A DNA stretch of 64,000 nucleotides, from positions 2,728,001 to 2,792,000 of the forward strand of contig JAEILZ010000004.1 in the NCBI GenBank assembly GCA_018873225.1, given 5' to 3'. This DNA is from [Phialemoniopsis] sp. UDSM-2020 (taxonomy: Eukaryota > Ascomycota > Sordariomycetes > Thyridiales > Thyridiaceae). Below are positions 10,930 to 22,600 of this stretch, one piece after another. Under the pieces are notes generated by a model that was not told the origin of the DNA, ran no database searches, and saw nothing but the letters and a program-made list of their open reading frames with translations. The position numbers were made by a program, and so were the translations under genes. Position 1 is the first letter of the stretch, and the number at the start of each line of letters is the position of its first letter.

Positions 10930-12420
10930 ATGTCGCGGTGCCCGCAGGTAGGAAGGCCAATCGCCCTCGTGCGATGCCTCCGCCAGCAGCAGCACCAGCA
11001 TCTCGCTGGTCCGGCCGCGTCAATAGCCGCACGGCGCTACCTCAGTGGTACTCCTAGCCGGCAGGAGGACGGCGAGACGACGGCTGCTCCTCAGAAACAG
11101 GCCGATGCCCCGGCCGCTGGAGCGAAGGACCTCCCCAAGAGCAAGAAGCCCCAGGACACCGACTTCAAGCGCCGGAAGCTCGACCCTAATGTGACCACTC
11201 TGCCCTGGGCTGAGAAGGAGCTCCTGAAGAGAGGCACGCCCCCGATCGGATCTCGACGTCGCCGCGCCGCCGTGCGCACCTCGCAAAACATCCCCTTCGA
11301 GCAGATGCCATACCAGTGTTTCCAAGAGGCCCGGAAGCTGCTGAGGGATGACCGCGAGACCAAGGTCCGACAGATCGTTGCCGAGACGGAGAAGATCAAG
11401 AAGCTCGAGGCCGCCGATCCCTCCCAGTTCCGCGGCGGAGAGGCTTTCAAGCAGAAGAGGCTAGCCAGTCTGCGGAAATACGTCGATCAGCTCAAGATTC
11501 TCGCTGATATCAACGACCCCCTCGTCAAGCGGAGGTTTGAGGATGGCATGGGTACGTTGGACACGCTTCCGATTCGCCTACAATCATCGAGCTTGCTAAC
11601 TCTTGTGTTTACCATAGGCGACATGAACAAGCCCATCTACCGCTACCTCGCCGAGAAGCGCTGGCAGGGCTACCCGCGCCGCATCACCCAGCAGCGCATC
11701 GAGCAGTTCCACATCGTGCCCGACTTGCTGCCCAAGTTCGAGCCCAACATGGACGTCCAGCTCTTCTTCCGCCAGTACAAGGTCAACCCGGGCGAGATTG
11801 TCGACTCAACCGTCTCCGAGGCCATCCCGCGCCTCCGCGTCCAGACCTTCCAGCCCGGCGAGCGCCTCGTCTCGGTCGTCGTCGTCGACTCGGACGTGCC
11901 CCGCCCCGAGACCGACGACTTTGGCCGCCGCTGCCACTACCTCGCCGCCAACCTGCCCCTCGCGCCCACCACCACGTCCATGCCCCTCGCCAAGGTCGAC
12001 GCCGCCGCCCAGCTGGCCGTCCCCTGGCTGCCCGCCTTCTCGCAGAAGGGCGCCCCGTACCACCGCCTCTCCGTCTTCGTCATGGAGCAAAAGGCCGGCG
12101 AGCCCATCGACGTGGCCAACCTGCGCGAGCTGTACGCCGCCCGCGACGGCTTCAGCATCAAGAGCTTCCGCGACAAGTTCGGCCTGGCCCCCGTCGGCTT
12201 CAGCATGTTCCGGACCGTCTGGGACAAGGGCACCGCCGGCGTCATGGAGCGCGCTGGCGTCCCCGGCGCTGACGTCGAGTTCAAGCGCCAAAAGGTCGAG
12301 CCTCTGCGCGAGCCCAAGAAGCAGCGCGGTTGGGAGGCCAAGAGGCAGGGTCCCAAGTACAAGCACCTGTGGAAGTACACCAAGCGAATTGCCTCGCCCT
12401 CGGGCAAATATGTGCGATGA
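10930..12420 (+). CDS. mrpl35: Mitochondrial large-subunit ribosomal protein mL38 (PEBP-like)
   Basis: Two exons, 10930-11551 and 11618-12420, give 474 residues. The start is the first in-frame ATG. MSRCPQVGRPIALVRCLRQ and a later RRYLSG segment look like a mitochondrial targeting region. The 66-nt intron has donor GTACGT, branch GCTAAC and acceptor TAG, and it is in frame and stop-free, so unspliced reading would add 22 residues after GMG. The C-terminal half has a phosphatidylethanolamine-binding-protein fold: DVPRPETDDFGRRCHYLAANL corresponds to the PEBP D-P-D...H core, and PYHRLSVFVMEQ to the later PEBP strand. This is the arrangement of yeast Mrpl35 and animal MRPL38, which sit in the central protuberance of the mitochondrial ribosome. 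Codon use is strongly C-ending, as in the neighbouring uL4m. Confidence 0.9.
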   Translation: MSRCPQVGRPIALVRCLRQQQHQHLAGPAASIAARRYLSGTPSRQEDGETTAAPQKQADAPAAGAKDLPKSKKPQDTDFKRRKLDPNVTTLPWAEKELLKRGTPPIGSRRRRAAVRTSQNIPFEQMPYQCFQEARKLLRDDRETKVRQIVAETEKIKKLEAADPSQFRGGEAFKQKRLASLRKYVDQLKILADINDPLVKRRFEDGMGTLDTLPIRLQSSSLLTLVFTIGDMNKPIYRYLAEKRWQGYPRRITQQRIEQFHIVPDLLPKFEPNMDVQLFFRQYKVNPGEIVDSTVSEAIPRLRVQTFQPGERLVSVVVVDSDVPRPETDDFGRRCHYLAANLPLAPTTTSMPLAKVDAAAQLAVPWLPAFSQKGAPYHRLSVFVMEQKAGEPIDVANLRELYAARDGFSIKSFRDKFGLAPVGFSMFRTVWDKGTAGVMERAGVPGADVEFKRQKVEPLREPKKQRGWEAKRQGPKYKHLWKYTKRIASPSGKYVR

Positions 12421-12878
12421 TCGCCGAGGCGTTAGATCGTCTCTGGGTGCCCAAGGCGTGGGCCGCTATGACTGGCTTGCTGCGGAAGCAAGCAATGAGA
12501 TCACCCGTGTATTATTGTACTGTATAAGTAAGGAACCATTGGTGATAGACCCTGTAACACTATAGTGCTCAAAAATACATATTCCTTGTACTTTGCTCAC
12601 ATACACATTCGGCTTTATTTTCCTTTTACCTTGGTAACACCAATGGGCTGATGACTGCTGCCCGTGACGTGATACGGTATTGCAGACAAAAACACATTCT
12701 TTATTTAATATCATACAGTCTAGAGGGAAGATGATGCCTCCTTGCAGCGTAGAGAACTCTTGTTCTTCAACGGCGGGCATCCCTCCTTTTTCTAAGCATG
12801 TTTGACCCTAATCACACCTCCCATCCTAGGCAGGTTCAAGCCCATCGAACAAGTGTCAATGATCCGCCAGATAGAAGC
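12421..12878. other. Intergenic, convergent gene ends
   Basis: Between the ends of mL38 and the RhoGAP gene. It is AT-rich, and I see nothing beyond likely 3' untranslated regions. Confidence 0.6.
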
Positions 12879-15800
12879 TTAGGTCCGAAGCACCGTTCCA
12901 TTGCTGCTTGATGGGCTTGCCATAGGCGCAGGGCTGTGTTTGTGCCTATCCATCGCATCGAGCCAGCTTGGCGATGCGGTGGCCAGCTTCACCACCGCTA
13001 AGCCCTTATGCGCCGCGCTCATGCCGTTGGCTCGACTTGGGGATTGTTGCTCGATCAAAGCTAGTCGTCTTTCCGCCGCTTCAGCTCGCTCGCGCCATAT
13101 CTTACACTCTTGTTGTACTTGCTGCTGCCTAACGCTCAAAGATGCCGAGTCTTGCAGAATCATGAGGTGTTGCTGCAGCCGGTTGCATTCCTCTGTCTTT
13201 TCTGCAAGTTTTCCCTGCAGTCTGCGAATGCGGGCCTGAGCTCGTGTATCACTCGGATCTGTCAGCGTACCGTCTGGCTCGTCAATCTGCTCAACATATG
13301 ATGCCCAGTGGCGCCCTAACAGACGAGATCCTTGGTTGCTCAGGGGAGTTCGTGGTGTCGTCGAAGCTGGAACTTGTTTTGCACTTCCTGATCCTGATTG
13401 AGCTTGCAGGTGCAATTGCTGGACTCTGGTGTCTCGTATCGAGTTTGCTGGGATCGTGGAGGGTAGTGTAGCAGCATTTGGATGGTTCAGTGCTTTGGAG
13501 TGAGAGGTTGAAAGCTTCTCCTCACTCAGGTCAAGTGCCGAGAGCCCTGTACCATCGACATTGTACGGCTCGAGGCTACCTGGAGTTTGTGTTGCCGGTA
13601 GCCTCTGGGTAGTCTTCAAAGGAGCTGAAGGCGGTACCTTTGGAGGCAATGCAGCTGCAGTGGACATGCTGACAGAGTCACAGTCCAGATTGCCTTCCGA
13701 CTTGGTGGAGAGCATAGATCTCGGCGTCGAAGGATTCACGGTATACCGGGATAGCACACTAGTCGACCTAGTCAAACCTCGTCCTCTCATCGAAACGCTC
13801 GGCGAGGCCATCGGATTCGACGGCTGTGCAGCATGATCGAACTTGGCCACCATGGCCTTGACTGTCCCAGGGCCGGCTGAACCTCGCTCTTGAACGTATG
13901 TACGGCGCCTGGGTGTCGCGCAATCCTCCGACGATCCCGAGATACGAGCCAAAGGGGGATACTCGCTAGAACCTTGCTTGCTATAGTTTGGGCTCGAAAA
14001 TAGTGGAAATCTGCGAGGGCTTTGGGGTTTCACCATAACCTCCGGCTTGGTAGATGAAGTGTGAACACCATAGGGCACCGGATTAGACTCTTGGTAGACA
14101 CTGCTGGTGATTAGATGTTGGCCAAGGCCACGTCTTGATGCAGAATTGGGGTTGTTGTCCTCCTCGAGGTACTTATCTGCGGGTATCATTTCATTCAACT
14201 GTGCCAATAATGTTGACCTGTTCAGGCTTGTTTGAGTACTGTGTAAGTCATCCCGAGAGAATGTCGACCTTAGCCGCGGACACTGATGTAGTGCAAAGGT
14301 ATCCTCTTGTGGCCGCTCATATTTCGCACATGGAGTCCAACTTTCGATAGGATGTGCATGGTCCCGAGATTCCTGAGAGCCAAGTAATCCTTGAACAGAC
14401 CAAGGCTCAGGGGGTAGAACAAAAGGTTCTAATGCAGGTGGTGAGCTCCACGAGAGCACTGAATGTTGGGTTTCGTCTTGGATCGGGGGTCCCTCATGAA
14501 GACATTGCTCCATTGAAATCCCAGAGGGCGGTTCCCCTGGACTGTAATTGCGGTCCGCTCCGATATTGGAGTCAAGCCTAGGAGGGCGCACATGAATGTA
14601 ACCAGCGTCTCCCGTTTTTGTAGGCGTTTCTTGAGCAACTTTTAGCCTCTGCCTTCTCATGGTGAGATCGGGGCCGCGCGTTCTCGTTGAGATATCTGTT
14701 CCTTCACTTTCAGTTAGTATGAACAATGCCATCCACAGATCACTCAACTTACTGAAGTTCAACCCGGAGTCTGGGACAGATGGTGGTGTAGCCTCATCAG
14801 TGCGATGGCGTCCTGTAAATCCTTGAACCGATAGCCTAGTATGAAACTCTGCAGAGTCTGGAGGACCCAGTGGGCCACCAGAAAAAGGGGGCGCTTCGGG
14901 CGAGCCATGTATTGCAACGGCATCCATGTTATTCATGTTTTTCACCACATCCTTCCAGTGTGTGATTAACATCTCTGCAATGTCGTTCGCAACGTGTACC
15001 TTGTCTACAGTCAGAGAAGTCGACCGTATATCTGGCTCCGTTCCCCTACGACTACGTGACCCTCTTGCTGTGGGTGGTGTAGACGGCATAAGGACAAGGC
15101 CCATGCTGGGGTCGGCCAGTTTGACCGTGTAAGCCTCCAGGAGGTTCCCAACCAAGAGCGGTCCGAAAACAATCCCCAGAGCATTGTAGCCCATGAGATC
15201 GTGAGCTGGTGGAGAGTCTTCATCAAGACTGCCTCTTCGAGAGGCATATTCGGCTTCCCTGCCGATGAAGCATAGTAAACCGAACACAGCACATATCAGC
15301 TCACGCTGGTATCTTGATCGGATGGTCGTGATGGCAAGTGCAATGAAGCGACCTCGTAATTTGCTGCGTCTCGTCCTGTTGAAGTTCAGATCGCCATGCA
15401 GTTGACTGTGGATGGCGACAAGAGCGTCGAATAGGGACAAAGACCCAAGGATTCCACCTGGTAGCCCCGCAAGAAACTTTTTAAACGTCGATGCCACGTC
15501 GTGGACTCTAGCCTTGATATGAGTAGGCAGATTTGGCGAGCGAATGGTGCCTTTGACATCATTGCCACCTAAGCCGGTGCTGTAATGGTCGTATAGGGAG
15601 TTGACAATACGGACAGAACCAGGTATTCGGAAGACACCCGATGTAGATGGCGCTATGCTTGTCAGAAATGAAGACTGTAACGCGGCAGGATCACAACAAA
15701 CCGTGCTGGACTAAGTATTGGGCCATGGCACGAAGGCAGGTCGGCAGAACAAGCGAGCCCGTAGCGAATTCAGGGGGCAGATAAAGCACGCTTTTGCCAC

Positions 15801-16470
15801 ACATGCGGACCAGGCTCTGAAGATTCTCATCCTTGAGACTGTCTCTCTTGGTCTGAACAGCCTGTGATGCCAGGTCGCTCATGCTCTGCTTGCGACGGAG
15901 ACTTCGCTCGGACCTGGAGCTCACAGAGCGACTTGACGAGGGCGGTCGGCAAAAGGCTCGCGAAAACCAGCTCTTCTTTGGCACTAGTATCTGTCCGCAG
16001 GGCTTAAATCATATCAGTATCTTATTAAGGAGATAATGGGACAGAGATAGAACTTACAGGCGTCGGATGAGAACAGTCGGATAGGAGCTGACGAACTCCG
16101 TACTGTGCCAAAGACACACATCAGTCTCACGTTCTAGGTTTCGTCAAATTGTTCAGCTTACCTTAGATGCCAGGCTATTATATGCATGGACAAACACTGC
16201 TCGATCATCAACCTGATCCGAATTAGGGAATTCGCAACTAGACGTCGTCCATGTAGTGCTAGACGGGTGGTTGCGGCCATGGTTAGGCGACACAGATAGG
16301 CCCATGAGCGTTTGATACGATGAGACGGGCTGGGTGTTGGAGAAAGGCAGACCATCTGTTCGTATTTGATATACCGAGATATTTGGCGTTGTGGGCGGGG
16401 ATGTCATGGTGGTTGTGTTGCTGTACGATGCTGAGGATGCTCCCGTAACATGGTCGAAGGATGAATGCAT
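12879..16470 (-). CDS. RhoGAP-domain protein, fungal type
   Basis: Five exons, 16470-16162, 16102-16058, 15990-15702, 15652-14753 and 14695-12879, give 1119 residues. Introns have GTAAGC, GTAAGT, GTTTGT and GTAAGT donors; the last has a perfect TACTAAC branch site and is 57 nt, stop-free and in frame. The RhoGAP domain lies at roughly residues 160-370: an arginine-finger strand (SGVFRIPGS), the following helix (IVNSLYDHY), FKKFLAGLPGG and the NALGIVFGPLLVG block. It should accelerate GTP hydrolysis by Rho-family GTPases in polarity or cytokinesis (family knowledge). The long remainder is disordered and Ser/Pro-rich, ending in a coiled coil (about residues 990-1060, RRLQGKLAEKTEECNRL onward). 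The start could instead be a downstream Met (MTSPP). The small-exon structure was fixed by phase and by the conserved HAYNSLASK-YGVRQLLSD junction. Confidence 0.85.
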
Positions 16471-17025
16471 GAGCAACTATGGAAGATATTGGAATAACGG
16501 TAGAGACTTAGAACGAAGCCAATGGTCCAAAATTGTACGAATGCCTCTATGTCGGAACAACCAGCTGGTCGAGAAGGATGATTGATTGCTTTTGTCACGA
16601 AGCAAAGTACTTAAGAGTCAAGTCAATGAGCTATGATTGAACTGGAAGGGCTGTGAGCGGGAGCAGCAAGCTTAGGCAAAAGGCGCTGTTGCACTTTGTC
16701 CTTCATGATGGACGTCCGACACATGCGCGCCTGCAATCTTTTCCTTTTTCCTGCGACACCGATACTTTACACAGCAGAAGGATGCAGCCACGATATGCGC
16801 AGTTTCCTCGTCACTCTCCAAGCTCACTCCGCAGTTGCTATTCATAGATGCCCATGACTTCTTTGCAGGTGAACAAGACTCAGCAGGTGTCGAGAGAAAA
16901 ATCATCTCGACCGTGAATGCACCCCTGGTAACGCTATGCCATGTAATTGTCACAAACCACTTTGAACCCCAGCGCTCGCAACCTGCGCCTCCCTACATCC
17001 GTTCATTAAGATGGCGATGACCGTG
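16471..17025. other. Intergenic between two minus-strand genes
   Basis: Promoter of the RhoGAP gene and 3' region of the next gene. No motif stood out. Confidence 0.5.
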
Positions 17026-17672
17026 TCACCTCCCTGCCCCGGATCCCAGCCCACCAGCGACACCAAACACCCGATCCAATTCCTCTCCTGGGTCCGGTGC
17101 CGCCATCTCACTCGGGCCCTGATGGCTGGCGGTGCCAGGACCCGCCTCGGCGATGCTCATACCAGCCATTCCATCCGTTGCAGCGCCGACACCACTCTCG
17201 CGCTCGGGCTGCAGCAGGCGTGCGTCGCTATCGAGCCAGCCTGGCGCGACGCGGCGCTTCTCCGCCAGCTCCCTCTCGCGAATGCGCGCCTCGAGGGACT
17301 CGAGCTCTGCGTGGGCGTCGGACTGGAGGCGGGAGATGTGCGCTTGTAGGGCGCGACACGAGGCGATGATGTCGTCGGGATGCGCGGCGTGCCCAGATGC
17401 CGAGACGACATATTTGGGCTTGGCCGTCGCCGGATCTTGTTCGTCGGAGGGTGCTGCGGTGGCCTGAATCCCGGTGGCTGACGGCGGGAGAGTCGAGAGC
17501 ATGGGCTTGTAGGTATAAGGCAGGGTGGTGGCGGACGGGAGATTGACGAAGGGTGAGACAGTGAGCGGTACCTGCTCTAGGAGCGGGTGCGATCCTGAGG
17601 GGCCATGTCAGTATTTCCAAGAGTCTTAAGAAACCTCGTATCGAGATGGTGGAACTCACGGTTGTCGTGCAT
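17026..17672 (-). CDS. Uncharacterised conserved-looking protein with a central coiled coil
   Basis: Two exons, 17672-17660 and 17594-17026, give 193 residues. The first exon encodes only MHDN plus one base; the 65-nt intron has donor GTGAGT, branch ACTGAC and acceptor CAG. After splicing the protein reads MHDNRSHPLLEQVPLTVSP and continues through a Pro/Ser/Tyr segment. It then has a predicted helix or coiled coil (DIIASCRALQAHISRLQSD into ESLEARIREREL) and an APGWLDSDARLLQPERE motif, ending in a Gly/Ala-rich tail. I do not recognise a family. The tiny first exon, clean splice sites and ordered helix argue for a real gene. It could be a small subunit of a larger complex, but there is no evidence for any function. 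Confidence 0.65.
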
Positions 17673-18084
17673 CGTTTTGGTGATCTTTTCTGTGTGATGG
17701 TAGAGGGGCGACTTAGAGCCGGAAGATAAGGCGATATACTGGTTCTGGATCGTGCGAAACGAGTGCCTTTGTTGTTTCGACCCGGGAGAAGGACATGCAT
17801 GTATCTAACGGCGAAGTGCCAAACAATTGGGGATGATGGGATCCATGAACGGGATGGGACCCCGACCAGGCAATGACCTCAGGTGGGCTCCCTTATCGAT
17901 TAGTTGACCAGTGGCCTTCTTTCGATAAGGCGCAAGCTCTCCAGGCACCTGCAAGATACCCCGCCAAAATCTCTAGCTCGAGCTTCAAACCCATCCCATC
18001 CATGCACCCCAGCATCGCGACTCACGACAAGTACACAATCTACTCTCGTACATCGCAGCTGTGTTGAAATCGACACAAACAAAT
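17673..18084. promoter_or_regulatory. Divergent promoter region
   Basis: These 412 bases separate the uncharacterised minus-strand gene from the pICln-like gene. I saw no specific factor sites. Confidence 0.45.
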
Positions 18085-19115
18085 ATGGAATCCCGAGCCA
18101 TAACCACAACCATCCGGTCGTGTCCGGCAGTTGACGACTATGTCCCGCTGGCAGAGCACCAGTCACATACCCCAGAGACCTTCTTCGGCGGAAAGCCCGT
18201 GCTATACTACCATGCTGCTGGCGCAAAGGCCTTCGTTCCAAAGTCGCAAATCAGTCGCCTCCCGTTCATGCCCGCCGCTGTGACACAGGAACAGCCGACC
18301 ACGTCAGATGAGATCGAAGGCTCCGAGGAGGAGGAGCTGATAGATCAAGAGGTTGATCTGTTCGTGGGATCAGAGTTTGTCCATCCCCCTCGCTCCTCCG
18401 CCCGTCCCTTGTTACAGAGTTGCAGCTAACGTCCAATTGCGATTATAGTACCTTTACCGTCTTCAATCGAACCTCTTCCACCGGTCTTTCTATCCCTTAC
18501 CCTCTGATAGCCATACACGCCATCAAGTCACTCAGCGACTCCGCCACAAGCAAGGTTCAATCCGTGTACATGCAACTCGATCTCGCCGACGGCGGTGCCG
18601 GCGACGATGAGTTCGATACCGTTGAGCTGACTTTTGTTCCTCCGGCGCCTTCCCCGTCGACAGACGAATCTGCGCCGGCAAACGGCGAAGCGCCTCCTGT
18701 CAGCTCAGAGACGACAAGGCTCTTCGAGGCTATATCTGCTTGCGCGGATCTGCATCCCGACCCTCCGCAGGATGGCGACGAGGATGACGAGGATGACATG
18801 GATCGTATCGTTTTCGAGAGCAATGTCGACCCGGAGGCTGTGGAAGGACTACCTGGCGTCTTCCGATCAGGGGCCGACGACAGCTTGCCGCCCCCCTTCC
18901 CCGGGAGCTCTGGCTGGATCACTGCGGATAACATGCATGAATACTTTGATGAGGAAGGCAATTGGATTGGCGATGAGGGAGTCAGCGGTGAGCTGGGCGA
19001 AGGAGCTGGCACGGTCCACGGCCGAGATGAAGACGAGGCCAACGGAGAAGACGAGGCCGTCAACGGTCACGACATTGGTGACGATTCGGAGAGCAAGAGA
19101 CCAAGGACGGAGTAA
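18085..19115 (+). CDS. pICln/Lot5-like protein (methylosome-type)
   Basis: Two exons, 18085-18374 and 18449-19115, give 318 residues. The 74-nt intron has donor GTTTGT, branch GCTAAC and acceptor TAG, and joins GSD to TFTVFN. The N-terminal PH-like fold typical of pICln is visible: GGKPVLYYHAAGAKAFVPKS, then VDLFVGSDTFTVFN and TGLSIPYPLIAIHAIKSL, followed by VQSVYMQLDL and a strand with VELTFVPP. An acidic linker (DGDEDDEDDMDR) and a C-terminal WITADNMHEYFDE helix match the family. In animals pICln chaperones Sm proteins for PRMT5-dependent assembly; in fungi the family (Lot5/ICln) is less studied, so that role is inferred. The tail after about residue 270 is acidic and disordered. Confidence 0.85.
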
Positions 19116-19679
19116 CCCGGCAGACTCGTTGAAAAGGAACAGTGTTGCAATAGTTGAGTTGTGGAGGGACACTGAAGAATTAATTCCTCCTCGGGGTGCA
19201 AAGACAGCGTTTGTAATAGTATATCCCATGGTCACGGTACACAAAAATGATTTCACACGCTTTCGAGTCAGCCAGCACCTTGCCTTCTATGTTTTGTTTG
19301 TATAGGTGCCTATGAAGCTGCCGCTAGTCTCTCCTGCGTGTCGAACCTTCAGCCGTGCTGGGCTGGACAAAGGCGTCGTCACACGACAAAGGGATTCATC
19401 GTCAGGGACACCCTCCTGAAGGCAGGATATCATAGCTAAGCCCTTGGAAGCCCAAAGCCATCGAAAGATCTTCCCAGTAGAGTTCAACATAGCTTTCTTG
19501 CTGTCATGCAGCGCTCGAACTTCCTGTCCTCTTTGCCTCACGATTCCCTGTCTTTCCCAGTCCTTTTCTGAAGATCAATAAAGACGCCGCTACAATGCAA
19601 AGCCCATCCTGTTTTGATATCTTGTACATATAATACAAACCGGCTGGTCCCGCATCAATGAGAACCAATACCCAGTACA
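19116..19679. other. Intergenic, convergent gene ends
   Basis: Between the pICln-like gene and the end of the BRCT gene. Nothing beyond probable 3' untranslated regions. Confidence 0.55.
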
Positions 19680-22600
19680 TCACTGCTCGATCTCATCTCC
19701 GTCGATGAGCCTTCCCAAGATTAGACTCTGGATGACCAGCTCATCGCTTAAGGTCTTGATTCTCTTAGGGGGGCTGGCATCCCCACTCGTGCTGGCACTT
19801 GCCCTCTTGCGCTTCTTTCCGTTGCTTGAATTGGTCGCGGCAAACAAAGCCTCACTCTCGCCATCTTTGTCGTGAACATATACCCAGTCATATGGGCAAC
19901 CCGCAGTCTCCATGGCTTTGAGCTGAGTTCTAGCCTCTTCCAAGTTGTACACACGGGATAGAGAGGCACCTAGCGCCCGGGCAAGAAAGACATAGGCCAT
20001 CTTCTTGCTTTCGTCTGTCTTCTTCATGACGAGCAGGATACGGCTGCCTGCCAGGAACTTCGACCGACCATCTATAATGGTCGCCAATTTGGCATTGGAA
20101 GCGTCGTACGGGACGAGGTTTCTAGAGCGTATAGCATTGTCAAGAAACGACGACTGCCCTGCGCACAGGAGATATGGTGCCCAGTCAACTATGCGACCCT
20201 TCTGCAAACATGTAGTGATCCAGCGCGAGGCGATGCAAGGTAGTCCGAGGGCCAAAGCCTGCATGTACTTCACCTTTCTGGAGTGACCGTCGGCTATCAG
20301 CGCGGTGAACCCCGTCGAAATTGCCGCGGGATGGAGACTGATATCAGTATCCCTTGACGGTGTGGAGGTGGGACTTGTGGATGCGCTTCGAACTGGAGGA
20401 TGATCAAAGAGCTCGTCAAAGCCACTTGCAAGCACGCTGCCGCCTGCTTGTTCGATCTGTCCTTTTAGAGCCTCGGCACTTGCCTCTCTATCAGCGTACA
20501 ACTCGGAGTTCTCGCCAGGCTTTTTCGACTGAAACGAGATGGCGAAAGCCATGCCTTGAAAGAGCGTTTGAGCCCCTACGCTGCGATCTCGAGATGTGGA
20601 CTTAGCTCTGCTATTTGCACGACCAACCCTCACAGCTGGTACGTTTACGCTGCGGTCAAAAGTCGGCGTAGACGACGGTGAACGAACCAGTTCATCAGTG
20701 GAAGCGGGTTCCAGATATACCGGCGCCTTCTTCGATCTCGCCATCGTCCTAGTCCGTCCGCCGTATGTGATAGGTTTGGGTAGTGTCGCTTTTCGCCGTA
20801 GATCTCTAGAGACCGCGGGAGATGAGTGGTCACCTCTTGTCAGACGAGGGCCGTCTACACATTCATCCGTTGCAGGCGTGGTTTTCTCTGAAAGGATGGG
20901 CGTTGCAGAAAGGCTACTGAGCGTTGATGTTGAAGTTTGTGGGGCGGAGCTGGAAGGGGTGGCGGAATGTGTCTGTCCACTTGACACGACACGAGCAAGC
21001 TTTCTTGCTCGGGTACTGAACGCAGGCGGGGAAGATGATACTGGCGAAGCTGTAGGGGGAAGTTGGACATCTTTGGGCCCGGGAAGGGCTGGAGAGGAAA
21101 GAGGGTTGTTTTCGTGAGCAGATTGCTGACTGACCCGAACGTCACTTGCGGCATCTTGACTCGATTCTCGAGCAGCTGAGCCCGTCGAAGCCTGCGCTGC
21201 GGCATCACCCTGCTTGCATGAAGGCGTCTCAGTAGGAAGCCCATCGCTTTGTAGCGCAGGATATGAAAACCCGACTGAAGATTCGGTAGTCGAAGATTGG
21301 TTTTGGAAGGTGCTGAAAGGACGGGGATGCTGTGGCGCTGGACTAGTCTCGGGTATAGCATCTCCTTGATACGCTGGGTTACTCCAAGTTGCTGGATAGC
21401 TCGGGGCGTCTTTATCCAGAGCCGGCTCCGCAGAACCATGCGGCCTCGTACCAGTATGTTGGCTGCGAGGGCTACTAGCATCCATGACAGGCTTTGCTGC
21501 CGACTCCTTGTGAGGTAGAGCTGTCTCAGCCATCTCGGCAGACTGGGCGACAACAAATTCCTTCTGAGAATCCATCACCGTGTCCTGGCCGTCGGATCCA
21601 ATATTTTCATCATCTTTAGAAGTTACATCATGCTCACTGGGAGAAGGTTGAGATTGCTTTCGCTTTTTGTTGGTGGAGGGAACCTCAACCTCATCAGAAG
21701 CCGAAGATTGCTTGAAGCTGATTGATGTCAGCTGCCGTTTTGCGGCAGTCTTCCTCTCCTCCGCCCTGCGCCGGCGTCTGAAATCATCGTCGCTGGTCTC
21801 ACTTTCCGAACTAGGCTCGATATGCGATTTGGATGCCTCCCTCCTGTGTTGCGAGAGATTCATTGGTTCATATTGTTCCATGGGCCCCAAGGTTGAAGGT
21901 CTCTTGGAACTGATGTGTTGGGGCGAGTCTGGTACTGTTGGGTCCATCGCGGTTGTTTCTCCAAGTGGTGTCTGCTCTGCTCCCAAGAGCTCAGATAATG
22001 GCTCAGTCAAAGGTTGCGGGCTTGATGTTGGCTGCAAAAAAGGCGAGGATTGCAGGCCTCGGGTCTTTAGCGGCGACGATATGACCGGGTTCGGCGATAT
22101 CGAGTTGTTTTGGAAGTTGTTTGGCGATGGCCTCGACGATGTCGGGCTGATCCCACCACGTACGGCAGAGGAAAATTGAGTCTGCCTGAACAGTTGAGAG
22201 CCAGGAAGCAGCTGGGCTCTGTCTTGAGCAGCAAACGGGTTTTTGGGCTGGGCTGGCGTCTCAGGGAATTGAAACGAGCCATGGACTGAGTGAGGCTGTT
22301 GGGACTCGGCGATGCCTGACGGCATTACGCCAAAATCCACAAAACCCGAGCCATCAGGAAGGGTGGACTGCGTGCCATGCCCTGCTACATGGCTTGTTCC
22401 GAAAATCACTGCGCCGGTGTCTTCCTCGTTCAGGGTTTTCTGCTCTTGTGAGCTAGGGAAATGGTCTTCAGGCCCCAACGCCAGGGCCGTGGAGGGCAGT
22501 TCGTCCTGCAGCCTCGAAGAGGAGGTTCTGTAGTACTGATCATAACTGCGCCCGTCGTTTGACTGTGTAGGAGACTGGGAGGGATCCATGATGCCAGCCG

